This document shows positions 41,508 through 51,599 of a DNA stretch of 64,000 bases, in pieces. The translations under genes were made by a program, and so were the position numbers. Source of the DNA: CAHJWH01 sp965198905 (GTDB lineage: Bacteria; Pseudomonadota; Alphaproteobacteria; Caulobacterales; Caulobacteraceae); contig OZ240678.1 in assembly GCA_965198905.1 (NCBI GenBank), positions 1,302,001 to 1,366,000 on the forward strand, given 5' to 3'. The notes beneath the pieces are model-generated. The model ran no database searches, had not been told where the DNA came from, and worked only from the letters and a program-made list of their open reading frames with translations. Position 1 is the first letter of the stretch. Each line of letters starts with the position of its first letter.

Positions 41508-42089
41508 TCAGCTCCGGGGGGTGGGAAGGCGCGCGTCCAGCGCGCGGTTGACGAGCAGGACGTTGACCCGCGGCTCCCCGAAGATCGCCAGGGTGCGGCC
41601 CCGGGTCAGCCCGTCGATGACGGCCTGGACCTCGGCGGTGCTGACGTGGCGGGCCGTCGCGATGCGGGGCGCCTGCAGGCCGGCGTTGCCAGGCGAGATG
41701 TCGGGGTCGAGGCCGGAGGCGGAGGCCGTCACCGCGTCGGCCGGGATGACGGCGCCCGGCGAGGCCTTGGAGAGCGTCGCGGCGTCGCCCGCAACCCGCT
41801 GCGCCAGCTTGGGGTCGAGCGGGCCGTAATTGCTGCCGCCCGAGGAGGTCGGATCGTAGCCGTTCCCGGCCGCCGAGGGGCGCGGGTGCAGATACTGCGG
41901 CTTGGCGAAGCCCTGGGCGATCAGGCTGGAGCCCAGCACATGCCCGGCGCTGTCGCGAAGCAGGCTGCCGTTGGCAGGGCTGCTGAGCAGGACCTGGGAG
42001 AGGCCGGTCATAGCCAGGGGGTAGAGCAGGCCGGTGAGCAGGGTGAACAGGGCGATCATCACGACCGCGGGTCGCAGGTGGGTGAGCAT
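41508..42089 (-). CDS. kdpC: Potassium-transporting ATPase subunit KdpC
   Basis: The 193-residue protein has one N-terminal membrane helix (VVMIALFTLLTGLLYPLAMT) and the KdpC soluble domain with GSSLIAQGFAKPQYLHPRPS, GLDPDISPGNAGLQAPRIA and EPRVNVLLVNRALD. KdpC assists potassium binding and couples KdpA to KdpB. It is 10 nt after kdpB and 4 nt before the outer-membrane gene. Confidence 0.95.
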   Translation of the reverse strand: MLTHLRPAVVMIALFTLLTGLLYPLAMTGLSQVLLSSPANGSLLRDSAGHVLGSSLIAQGFAKPQYLHPRPSAAGNGYDPTSSGGSNYGPLDPKLAQRVAGDAATLSKASPGAVIPADAVTASASGLDPDISPGNAGLQAPRIATARHVSTAEVQAVIDGLTRGRTLAIFGEPRVNVLLVNRALDARLPTPRS

Positions 42090-42099
42090 GGTGTGGGCC

Positions 42100-44133
<2,034 letters not shown>

Positions 44134-44175
44134 TGTGTCTCAGACTTTCAAGTGATGGGACAAGTAAAGCAAAGG

Positions 44176-45885
44176 TCAGCGGGCCAGAGCCTGGAGCATC
44201 TGGAAGTGCTCTACGACCGGACCGAGCGCCATGGCGGGGAAGAACTGCAGGCCGCCCAGGATCAGGATCACCCCGATCAGCAACCCGATGAACAGCCCGT
44301 TGTGGGTGGGCAGGGTGCCCGCGGTGGGCGCCAACTTCGGCTTCGCCACCAGAGCGCCGGCGATGGCCATCACCGGGACCAGGTAGGCGAACCGCCCCAT
44401 GGCCATGGTGATCCCCAGCGTGGTGTCCCACCAGGGCGCGTTCGCCGTCAGCCCGGCGAAGGCCGAGCCATTGTTCCCCGCCGCTGAGGTATAGGCGTAG
44501 AGGATCTCGGTCAGCCCGTGCGGACCGCTGGCCGACACGCCCTTCAGCGCTGCGGGCAGGACCGCGGCGACCGCCGAGAAGCCCTTGATGAACAGGGGCA
44601 GGATCAGCACCGCCAGCATGGCGAACTTGATCTCGCGGGCATCGACCTTCTTGCCGAGATATTCCGGCGTGCGCCCCACCATCAACCCGGCGATGAACAC
44701 CGAGAACAGCGCCATGACGATGATGCCGTAGAGCCCAGAGCCGACGCCGCCGGGCAGGATTTCGCCGAGCTGGATCAGGAACAGGGCGACGCCGCCGCCC
44801 ATGGGCGTGAAGCTCTCGTGCATGCCGTTCACCGCACCGCAGCTGGCGCCGGTGGTCATGGCGGCGAACACCGAGGTGGCTGCAGCCCCGAAGCGGACCT
44901 CCTTGCCTTCCAGATTGGGCGCAGGCGCCACGTGCAAGGCGTGAGCTAGGGCGGGCGCCGCGCCCGTTTCGGCCACGTAGATGATCGTCGCCGCCGACCC
45001 CAGCAGGATGACCATGGCGGCGACCAGCGCACGCGCCTCCTTGCGCGCGCCGACGACGATGCCGAAGGCGATCACGCAGGCGAAGCCCAGGCAGTTCATC
45101 GCCACCATGGCGATCAGGTTGGTGAGCGGGGTGGGGTTCTCGTACGGATGGGAAGAATTGGCGTTGAAGAAGCCGCCGCCATTGGTGCCGATCTGCTTGA
45201 TGGCTTCCTGGCTGGCGATGGGACCCATGGCCAGGGTCTGGTGCGCGCCCTCCAGCGTGGTCGCGTCCACATGCTGGGTCAGGGTCTGGGGCACGCCCTG
45301 GATCACCAGCGCTATCGCCATGAGGATGGAGAAGGGCAGCAGCAGATAGAGCGTCACTCGCGTCAGGTCGCGCCAGAAGTTGCCGAGCCCTTCACCCTTG
45401 TGGGCGGCGAAGGCGCGGGCGACCACGGCGACAACCACGATGCCTGTCGCGGCGGAGGCGAAGTTCTGCACCACCAGCCCGCACATCTGGCTGAAGTTGG
45501 AAAGCGCGCTCTCCCCCGAATAGGACTGCCAGTTGGTGTTGGTGACGAAGCTGATGGCGGTGTTGAAGGCCAGGTGCGGACTGAAGCCCGCGAACTTCAA
45601 CGGGTTCAGCGGCAGGACGCCCTGTATCCGCAATATAAGATAGAGCAGGAAGAAGCCGGCGGCGTTGAAGGCCAGCAGCGCGCCCGTATAGCCGAGCCAC
45701 CCTTGGCTTTTGGTCTCATCGATCCCGGACGCGCGGTAGAACAGGGTCTCCACCGGCTTCAGCACCGGGTCGAGCCAGGTGCGGCCGCCCTGGAAGATGC
45801 GCGCCAGATATGCGCCGAGCGGCCACGCGAGCGCGACCGACAGCGCGATGGTGCAGGCGATCTCCGCCCACCCTTGCCATGTCAT
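44176..45885 (-). CDS. kdpA: Potassium-transporting ATPase channel subunit KdpA
   Basis: The 569-residue membrane protein has ten or so hydrophobic helices and the selectivity-loop signatures FVTNTNWQSYSGE, QIGTNGGGFFNANSSHPYEN and TTGASCGAVNGMHESFTPMG. KdpA carries potassium across the inner membrane in the KdpFABC complex. It begins 12 nt after kdpF and is followed by kdpB after 42 nt. Confidence 0.96.
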   Translation of the reverse strand: MTWQGWAEIACTIALSVALAWPLGAYLARIFQGGRTWLDPVLKPVETLFYRASGIDETKSQGWLGYTGALLAFNAAGFFLLYLILRIQGVLPLNPLKFAGFSPHLAFNTAISFVTNTNWQSYSGESALSNFSQMCGLVVQNFASAATGIVVVAVVARAFAAHKGEGLGNFWRDLTRVTLYLLLPFSILMAIALVIQGVPQTLTQHVDATTLEGAHQTLAMGPIASQEAIKQIGTNGGGFFNANSSHPYENPTPLTNLIAMVAMNCLGFACVIAFGIVVGARKEARALVAAMVILLGSAATIIYVAETGAAPALAHALHVAPAPNLEGKEVRFGAAATSVFAAMTTGASCGAVNGMHESFTPMGGGVALFLIQLGEILPGGVGSGLYGIIVMALFSVFIAGLMVGRTPEYLGKKVDAREIKFAMLAVLILPLFIKGFSAVAAVLPAALKGVSASGPHGLTEILYAYTSAAGNNGSAFAGLTANAPWWDTTLGITMAMGRFAYLVPVMAIAGALVAKPKLAPTAGTLPTHNGLFIGLLIGVILILGGLQFFPAMALGPVVEHFQMLQALAR

Positions 45886-45897
45886 GATTACTGTCCG

Positions 45898-45984
45898 TCA
45901 GAAGCTCTCGGGACGCAGGAGCGCCACGACCATGTAGATAGCGACGCCCAGGGCGGCGGCGGCGTAGATCAGGCCCACGATCAT
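45898..45984 (-). CDS. kdpF: Potassium-transporting ATPase small subunit KdpF
   Basis: The 28-residue peptide reads MIVGLIYAAAALGVAIYMVV and ends ALLRPESF, the KdpF signature (single membrane helix followed by LLRPE.F). A GGAGG sequence lies 7 nt before the ATG, inside the end of the preceding small frame. KdpF stabilises the KdpABC complex in the membrane. Confidence 0.9.
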   Translation of the reverse strand: MIVGLIYAAAALGVAIYMVVALLRPESF

Positions 45985-45985
45985 C

Positions 45986-46069
45986 TCAGAGCCTCCGCAA
46001 CGCATGCGCATAGGCGCCGAAGACTGCGAACAGCCCCGCGCCGAGTGCGAGGAACACCAGATCTTGCAC
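45986..46069 (-). CDS. 27-aa membrane peptide at the head of the kdp operon
   Basis: GTG at 46069 is preceded by a perfect GGGAGG 6 nt upstream and opens MQDLVFLALGAGLFAVFGAY, ending AHALRRL before TGA at 45986-45988. It is one hydrophobic helix with a positively charged tail. It ends one base before the kdpF ATG, so the two are translationally coupled. Short membrane peptides at this place in other kdp operons end in a similar basic 'xRL' tail, but no function is established for them as far as I can tell. The strong ribosome site and coupling argue for real translation. Confidence 0.65.
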   Translation of the reverse strand: MQDLVFLALGAGLFAVFGAYAHALRRL

Positions 46070-46111
46070 GTCAAGCCTCCCGTCGATCTTCGAAACCTAC
46101 ACGTGATCGCC

Positions 46112-46162
46112 ATAAAAAGTCTGTCGGGATTTTCCGGCCATCCGCATAAAGGGCTTATAAAG
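46112..46162 (-). promoter_or_regulatory. Probable kdp promoter/KdpE operator region
   Basis: ATAAAG occurs at 46146-46151 and 46157-46162, exactly 11 bp apart, and a third ATAAAAAG lies at 46112-46119. Such direct repeats one helical turn apart are the usual binding mode of OmpR/PhoB-type regulators, and AT-rich TTTAT boxes are known for KdpE. The sites lie 40-95 nt upstream of the first kdp start codon in an otherwise GC-rich region. No clear -35/-10 pair was identified. Confidence 0.4.
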
Positions 46163-46570
46163 ATCCCCCTTAGCCTACAAAGCGCGCCGCTAGCTCTCCT
46201 AAATGAGCGAGATATACTTATGTCGTGGCGCCGGGTGCACCGAATACCGCTCGATTGTCATTCATCTATTTGAATGATGAGGTCACGCCCGTGGAAGATA
46301 TGTTCACACAGGGACTGGTCTCTTGTAGTCGTTCAGGTCAGACGGTCACCGTTACTGAACCGCCCCGAGATCAGCTGCAGCGGGCGGAGGTGGAAGTCTG
46401 TCACACCTTCGGCCGGTTTTCCCTGGAGTCGGCCCTACAGGCCGAAACGGGTCTCCGAGGCGACCCGGCCCATGTCCGTGTGGAACAGCAGCGCGTCGCT
46501 CGTGGGCGACGGCGGCGTCAAACTTTTCAAAGATGAATGGAGTTCGCCCGAAGCGGCGGGTGGGAGGCGT
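46163..46570. other. Intergenic stretch without a supported gene
   Basis: About 400 nt lie between the kdp control region and the gst stop codon. Two plus-strand frames of about 100 codons start at 46225 and 46274, but they overlap, lack ribosome sites and have arginine-rich, low-complexity C termini, so neither is accepted. The base composition is lower in GC than the surroundings near 46200-46400. No repeat, RNA or promoter was recognised with confidence. Confidence 0.5.
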
Positions 46571-47155
46571 CTAGATCAGGCCTTCGTGCTTCATGGCCTT
46601 TTGAACCGAAGGTAGCGCCCTCATCCGCTCGCGATAACCGCTGAGCCGGGCGGGAGCTTCCACCCCAAACTTCTGCGCCCATAAAAGCATGACGAACAGA
46701 TAAAAGTCGGCGACGCTTACATCGTCGCCGAGCAGGTAGCCTCCCTTGAGGGTGTCGGCGAGGTAGGCCATCCGCTTGACGATCGTCTCACCGGCCTTTG
46801 ACTTCTCGTCATCACCAGCACCGGCGAAGAATGGCTTGAAGCTCTTGTGGATTTCGGTGGAGATATAGGCGAGCGCTTCGAGAAGACGCGTGTGCCCCAT
46901 CGGGCCGGACGGCTGGAGCGCAGAGTCCTGATGGGCGATCCAGTCGAGGATCGCGATGTTTTCGCTCAGCGTCTCGCCGGAGTCGAGTGTCAGCGCGGGC
47001 ACATAGCCTTTGGGGTTGATCGCTGTGAAGTCAGCGCCGCTTTCGGTTCGCCCGGTCTTCAGGTCGACCTTCTCATGATCAAACGCCAACCCCGCCTGAT
47101 GCAAGGCGATGTGGTCGGCGAGGCTGCAGGCCCCGGGAGCGTAATAAAGCTTCAT
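46571..47155 (-). CDS. gstA: Glutathione S-transferase, beta class-like
   Basis: The 194-residue protein opens MKLYYAPGACSLADHIALHQ, the beta-class GST N terminus with the conserved Cys10, then NPKGYVPALTLDSGETLSEN (cis-Pro and the Glu-Ser that bind glutathione) and ends with a helical domain carrying LLGDDVSVADFYLFVMLLWA. It is a cytosolic enzyme conjugating glutathione to electrophiles or handling disulfides. It is a single gene facing away from the EcsC-like gene. Confidence 0.9.
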   Translation of the reverse strand: MKLYYAPGACSLADHIALHQAGLAFDHEKVDLKTGRTESGADFTAINPKGYVPALTLDSGETLSENIAILDWIAHQDSALQPSGPMGHTRLLEALAYISTEIHKSFKPFFAGAGDDEKSKAGETIVKRMAYLADTLKGGYLLGDDVSVADFYLFVMLLWAQKFGVEAPARLSGYRERMRALPSVQKAMKHEGLI

Positions 47156-47344
47156 CTATCTTCCCTTTGCGTGCGGGAAGACAACGCCCAGACCCGCTGT
47201 AGGTCGCCGGCCGGATGCGGATCAACGTCTGGGCGATGCGAGGGAGCAGCCGGGTCGGTGCGCCGGCGCACCCGCCGGCGCCTTAGCCGGCCTGGATACG
47301 TTGTATCCGCGAGCCGAGCTTCGGCCATCGACCGAGAGACCGCC

Positions 47345-48235
47345 ATGTCAGACACCGCCATGTCAGACGACGCCGCGCCGCAACTGTTGAGCAAGGAAGA
47401 TCGGGAGGCGTTGCGGCTGGCCATGCTCAGCCTCGAGCAGAGAGGCCTCACCGATCATCTCCTAGGCCTGACGAGCAAGCTCACCCAGCCCGGCCTGACA
47501 ATGCTCTCGAAGCTCTCGCCGAAAGCCGCTCACGGATTGGTGGAGCGGATGGTTCAGACGGCGCTGAGAAAGGCGTTCGATGTCGTGCTCGTCAGCGTCG
47601 CGAAGCACGGGTCTCGCCTCACCGGCCTTGGATGGCTCGACCGGGGGCTGTCGTCGTCATGGGTGGATAGCGCCGCAAGCGTCGCGTCCGGCGCCGTGGG
47701 CGGGTTCGGCGGCTTGGCGTCCACCGCGGTGGAACTTCCCATCACCACGGCCTTCCTGATGCGCTCCGTCGCCCAGATCGCGGTCAAGGCCGGCGAGGAC
47801 CTTCAAACCGACGAGGCCAAGCTCCAGTGCCTTCAGGTTTTCGCCCTCGGGGGGACGCCGACGTCCGCCTTCAGCACCGAGAGCGAATACTATGGCGCGC
47901 GCCTGGCGCTTTCAGGCTACCTGCCGAAGCTGGCCGACAAGTCCCTTAAAGAGGTCCTGCCCAAGCTGATCGTGGACGTGTCGCGCAAGTTCTCGGTCGA
48001 CGTTGCGGCGAAGATATCCTCGCAGGCCGTGCCGTTCATCGGTGCGGCGACCGGGGCGAGCCTGAATCTCATGTTCATGCGCTACTACAATGAAAAGGCG
48101 AGGGCCCATTTTGCGATCAGACGGCTGGAACGCGCCTACGGCGTGGAGCCGGTGCGGTCCGAGTATGAAAGACTGGTCGCGCAGTGGAAGCTCGGCGGCC
48201 AGCCTCATGACGGCGCAAGGGTCGCCGCCGCCTAG
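47345..48235 (+). CDS. EcsC-family protein
   Basis: The ATG at 47345 was used, giving MSDTAMSDDAAPQLLSKEDR and 296 residues; a second ATG lies 15 nt later. Family features include VASGAVGGFGGLASTAVELP, ITTAFLMRSVAQIAVKAGED, CLQVFALGGTP and PFIGAATGASLNLMFMRYYN, with two hydrophobic, possibly membrane-embedded segments. EcsC proteins have no settled biochemical role; the name comes from the Bacillus ecs operon. Its last 4 nt overlap the stop of the convergent FrnE-like gene. Confidence 0.85.
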   Translation: MSDTAMSDDAAPQLLSKEDREALRLAMLSLEQRGLTDHLLGLTSKLTQPGLTMLSKLSPKAAHGLVERMVQTALRKAFDVVLVSVAKHGSRLTGLGWLDRGLSSSWVDSAASVASGAVGGFGGLASTAVELPITTAFLMRSVAQIAVKAGEDLQTDEAKLQCLQVFALGGTPTSAFSTESEYYGARLALSGYLPKLADKSLKEVLPKLIVDVSRKFSVDVAAKISSQAVPFIGAATGASLNLMFMRYYNEKARAHFAIRRLERAYGVEPVRSEYERLVAQWKLGGQPHDGARVAAA

Positions 48236-48879
48236 CTTTCCGCCGCGATGGACCGCAGCGCCGTCTCGAACGCCGCCGCAGGCTGGCCGCCCGAGATGAG
48301 GTACTGGTCGTTGATGACCACGGCGGGGACCGAGCTGATCCCACGCTCCTGCCACAGACGCTCCGCCGCCCGCACGTCTTCGGCATAGCGGCCCGAGGTC
48401 AGCACGGCCCGCGCCTCGACGGGGTCGAGACCGACCTCCTGCGCCTTCGCAACGAGCACGTCGGGATCGCCGGGATTAAGCCCTTCGGTGAAGTAGGCGT
48501 CGAAAAGCGCGTGCTTCAGCGCCGCCTGCTTGCCTGTGGGTTCGGCCCAGTGCAGCAGGCGATGGGCGTCGAAGGTATTGTAGACACGGCTGTCCGGCCC
48601 GGTCTTGATCTCGAACCCCACTTCGCTGGCGCGGTCTCGTATCGCCTGCCGGTTGGTGGCCCATTGTGCGGGCGTGGAGCCATATTTCTGCGTGATGTGC
48701 TCGACGATGTTCTGCCCCTCGGGCGGCATGGTCGGGTTCAGTTCGAAGGGCTGGAAGTGGATGTCGGCCTGAACCAGATCGCCCACCCGATCCAGCGCCT
48801 CTTCCAGACCCCCCAGGCCGACGACGCACCACGGGCAGGATACGTCGGAGACGAAATCAATTTTCATGGGCTTGGGCAT
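48232..48879 (-). CDS. DsbA-family oxidoreductase (FrnE-like)
   Basis: The 215-residue protein has a thioredoxin-fold active site CPWC at residues 15-18 (FVSDVSCPWCVVGLGGLEEA), an inserted helical domain with PPEGQNIVEHITQKYGSTPA, and the cis-Pro region RGISSVPAVVINDQYLISGG. No signal peptide is present, so it acts in the cytoplasm, as FrnE-type proteins do. Substrates are unknown; disulfide isomerisation or polyketide-type reactions are described for relatives. Confidence 0.9.
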   Translation of the reverse strand: MPKPMKIDFVSDVSCPWCVVGLGGLEEALDRVGDLVQADIHFQPFELNPTMPPEGQNIVEHITQKYGSTPAQWATNRQAIRDRASEVGFEIKTGPDSRVYNTFDAHRLLHWAEPTGKQAALKHALFDAYFTEGLNPGDPDVLVAKAQEVGLDPVEARAVLTSGRYAEDVRAAERLWQERGISSVPAVVINDQYLISGGQPAAAFETALRSIAAES

Positions 48880-49055
48880 CGAACGACCTCATGCGGGGTG
48901 TGAGGTCGATATGGCCGCCGGCGCCGACGACGCAAGCCGAACGCGGATAGGGCGGCTTTAACTGGAGAACGCCACGTTGGCGCGGCTCGACGCAGATCTC
49001 GGCCCGGCCAAGGCCCTCTTGCTGGGTGCGCTCGGGTCGAAGGCGCGGCTCTCAC

Positions 49056-49511
49056 CTATCCCTGTCCGGTCGAGCCGAAGCCCGCCTGCCCGCGCGTCGT
49101 CGTGGCGTGGTCTTCCACCACCGCCCATTCGACCGTGGCATGGGCGGCGACCACCAGTTGGGCGATGCGGTCGCCGCGGGTCACCGTAAAGGGCTCTGCG
49201 CCCATGTTGGCCAGGATCACCCCGATCTCGCCCCGATAGTCGCTATCCACCGTGCCGGGCGAGTTCAGGCAGGTGACGCCGAACTTCAGGGCGAGCCCGG
49301 AGCGGGGCCGCACCTGCGCCTCGAAGCCCTCCGGCACAGCGATCCTCAGGCCGGTCGGGACCAGAGCCCGGCCGCCCGGCGGCAGGACCACGGGCGCGTC
49401 GAGGGGGACGGCGGCGCGCAGGTCCATGCCCGCCGCGCCCGCACTGGCGTAGGCCGGAAGCTCCAGCCCTTGGTGGTGGGGCAGGACGGTGACGTCCACG
49501 CTCAGCTTCAC
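49056..49511 (-). CDS. dut: Deoxyuridine 5'-triphosphate nucleotidohydrolase
   Basis: GTG at 49511 overlaps the coaBC stop (GTGA), so the start is fixed by coupling. All five dUTPase motifs are present in 151 residues: AGMDLRA, PRSGLALK, GTVDSDYRGEIGVIL, RGDRIAQLV and the C-terminal RGQAGFGSTG. The trimeric enzyme hydrolyses dUTP to dUMP and pyrophosphate, keeping uracil out of DNA and feeding dTMP synthesis. The coaBC-dut pair is common in proteobacteria. Confidence 0.96.
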   Translation of the reverse strand: MKLSVDVTVLPHHQGLELPAYASAGAAGMDLRAAVPLDAPVVLPPGGRALVPTGLRIAVPEGFEAQVRPRSGLALKFGVTCLNSPGTVDSDYRGEIGVILANMGAEPFTVTRGDRIAQLVVAAHATVEWAVVEDHATTTRGQAGFGSTGQG

Positions 49512-50779
49512 GCCAGCGCCTCCGCGATCCGCTCCGCCAGCCGCTCGGCCACGGCGCGCTTGGAGGCCGGGGGCCAGGGCTCCGGCCCCTGGCGGGTGAC
49601 CAGCGTCACCACGGTGTCCTCGCCGCCGAACACGCCGGGTCGGGTGACGTCGTTGGCCACCAGCCAGTCGCAACCCTTGCGGGCCAACTTGGAGGCGGCG
49701 TTGGCCTCCAGTTCGTCGGTCTCGGCCGCAAAGCCCACCACCAGCCTGGGCCGGGCCGGACCGGGGGCGGACAGGCCGGCCAGGATGTCCGGGTTCTCCA
49801 CCAGGCGCAGGGGCTCAGGCCCGCCCGCGCCCTTCTTCAGCTTGCGCCCTGCGAGCGTTGCGGGGCGCCAGTCGGCGACGGCGGCGACCATCACCGCTAC
49901 GTCCACCGGCAGGGCGGCGTCGCAGGCGGCCTGCATCTCGCGCGCGCTCTGCACGTCCACCCGCCGCACGCCCGGCGGTGCGTCAAGAACGGTGGGGCCG
50001 GAGACCAGGGTCACCTCGGCCCCGAGCGCCGCCAGCGCGGCGGCGACCGCATAGCCCTGCTTGCCGCTGGAGTGGTTGGTCAGATAGCGCACCGGGTCGA
50101 TCGCCTCGCGGGTCGGCCCAGCGGTCACCAGCGCCCGGCGCCCCGCCAGCGGCCGCGCCTGAAGCGAGCCCCCCCCCTCCCTGAGCCTGTCCAGCACGGC
50201 CTCGGCGATCGCTTCGGGTTCGGCCAGCCGGCCTTCGCCGTACTCGCCGCAGGCCATGGCGCCGTCGGTCGGGCCCACGAAGCGGACGCCGTCCGCCTTG
50301 AGCCGCTCCAGGTTCCGGACCGTGGCGGGGTGGCTCCACATGCGCACGTTCATGGCCGGGGCCATCAGCACCGGGGTGTCGGTGGCCAGCAGCGTGGTGG
50401 AGGCGAGATCGTCGCAGAGTCCCGCGGCGGCCTTGGCCATCAGGTCGGCGGTGGCGGGGACCACCACGATCAGGTCGGCCGAACGCGAAAGTTCGATATG
50501 GCCCATCTCCGCCTCGTCGGTGAGGGAGAACAGGTCCTGATAGACCTTGTCCCCGCAAAGCGCTGCGAGCGACAGCGGGGTGACGAACTTCGCCCCGGCC
50601 CGGGTGAGCAGGGGGCGCACGGCCACGCCGCGCTTCCTCAGCAACCGCGCCAGCTCCAGCGCCTTGAAGGCGGCGACGCCGCCGCCGACGATCAGCAGGA
50701 TGCGCTTGCCGTCCAAGCCTGCGGCCTCCCTTGCAACCGACCTAGCGCCTCCCACAGGCTCGTGGAAAGCACAAGACAA
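49508..50779 (-). CDS. coaBC: Bifunctional phosphopantothenoylcysteine decarboxylase / phosphopantothenate-cysteine ligase
   Basis: The N-terminal flavoprotein domain (CoaC) starts at KRILLIVGGGVAAFKALELA and has PAMNVRMWSHP and DGAMACGEYGEGRLAEPEAI. The CoaB domain has ALVTAGPTREAIDPVRYLTN, HSSGKQGYAVAAALAALGAE, RKLKKGAGGP and LVANDVTRPG. Together they make 4'-phosphopantetheine for coenzyme A. The first 20 or so residues are not conserved, and a TTG at 50716 just before the Rossmann strand is an alternative start. Confidence 0.94.
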   Translation of the reverse strand: MSCAFHEPVGGARSVAREAAGLDGKRILLIVGGGVAAFKALELARLLRKRGVAVRPLLTRAGAKFVTPLSLAALCGDKVYQDLFSLTDEAEMGHIELSRSADLIVVVPATADLMAKAAAGLCDDLASTTLLATDTPVLMAPAMNVRMWSHPATVRNLERLKADGVRFVGPTDGAMACGEYGEGRLAEPEAIAEAVLDRLREGGGSLQARPLAGRRALVTAGPTREAIDPVRYLTNHSSGKQGYAVAAALAALGAEVTLVSGPTVLDAPPGVRRVDVQSAREMQAACDAALPVDVAVMVAAVADWRPATLAGRKLKKGAGGPEPLRLVENPDILAGLSAPGPARPRLVVGFAAETDELEANAASKLARKGCDWLVANDVTRPGVFGGEDTVVTLVTRQGPEPWPPASKRAVAERLAERIAEALA

Positions 50780-50844
50780 AGGCCAGAGGTTCGCGTTAAG
50801 GTTTTTGCCGAACGGACCCGATCTGGGGCTGTACGGGGGACGAT

Positions 50845-51489
50845 ATGGGGCAGGAAAGACGCGGCCGCGCGACGCTGATGACGTTCGCGGCCATGGGGGC
50901 GCTGGCGATCGCCGGCTGCAGCCGCAGCAACGGGACGAGCGAGGCGGCGTCCGGCGGCGCGAGCGGGGCGGCCGCGGCGGGAGGCGACCAAGCCTATGCC
51001 GCAGGCCGCAGCCGCAGCGGCTCGGCCTATGGCGGCGGCTACGGGGAGCGGGCGGACCGCGCCCCTGCGCCCATGTTCCACGGCGAGCCGGAGTGGAGCC
51101 AGAACCGCAGCCACACCGCCCAGGAGAACGCGCAATACCACTTCGAGCGCGCGGGCGCAGACCTCGGCGCCAAGACGCTCGACGACTTCCTGACCAAGGT
51201 GCACCACTTCGGCGACCACCCGCCGGCGGGCGCCCTGAAGCTTACCCGGGCCAATGGCGACCGGCTGCTCTACGATCCAAAGTCCAACCTGTTCGCCGTG
51301 TTCACCCGCGACGGGGCGCCGCGAACCGTGTTCAAGCCGTCCAGCGGCATGGACTACTGGACCGAGCAGAAGGCGCGCGAACAGGCGGACGCCAGCGGCG
51401 GCGGCTATCACCGGCGGTCCTACAGCGGCGGCGGGTACGGGCGGAGCGAGGGCTCCGGCGGCTCGACCTCCGGCGACCAGGGCGACTGA
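50845..51489 (+). CDS. Lipoprotein with a C-terminal domain resembling polymorphic-toxin domains
   Basis: The N terminus carries a lipoprotein signal, AMGALAIAGC with Cys25. A Ser/Gly/Ala-rich linker follows, then a compact domain at about 85-180: HFERAGADLGAKTLDDFLTK, VHHFGDHPPAGALKLTRANG, DRLLYDPKSNLFAVFTRDGA and RTVFKPSSGMDYWTEQKARE. The 'NGDxLxYDPKxNxFAV..DGxxRTxFKP' pattern recalls C-terminal domains of contact-dependent or polymorphic toxins. That similarity is from memory and the activity is unknown. The tail is Gly/Ser-rich. It lies upstream of rpoN with a GC hairpin between them. Confidence 0.55.
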   Translation: MGQERRGRATLMTFAAMGALAIAGCSRSNGTSEAASGGASGAAAAGGDQAYAAGRSRSGSAYGGGYGERADRAPAPMFHGEPEWSQNRSHTAQENAQYHFERAGADLGAKTLDDFLTKVHHFGDHPPAGALKLTRANGDRLLYDPKSNLFAVFTRDGAPRTVFKPSSGMDYWTEQKAREQADASGGGYHRRSYSGGGYGRSEGSGGSTSGDQGD

Positions 51490-51498
51490 TCCGTCGCG

Positions 51499-51532
51499 CC
51501 CTTCCCCTCCCCTCAAGGGGGAGGGAGAAGGG
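51499..51532. terminator. GC-rich hairpin after the lipoprotein gene
   Basis: CCCTTCCCCTCCCC pairs with GGGGAGGGAGAAGGG with one mismatch, 9 nt after the lipoprotein stop codon. No U-tract follows, so it is a weak intrinsic terminator at best. It may be a short relative of the CTCCCC/GGGGAG repeats found elsewhere in the window. Confidence 0.35.
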
Positions 51533-51599
51533 TCCGGCGGTTAACCGTTCGGTGGGAGACGGCGGGCTAGGCTGAAGCAAGTTCCAGGCCAGGAGGGCC

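Noticed and set aside
46225..46615. Small genes in the kdp-gst intergenic region
   Set aside because: Overlapping frames with no ribosome site, no conserved pattern and Arg-rich ends.
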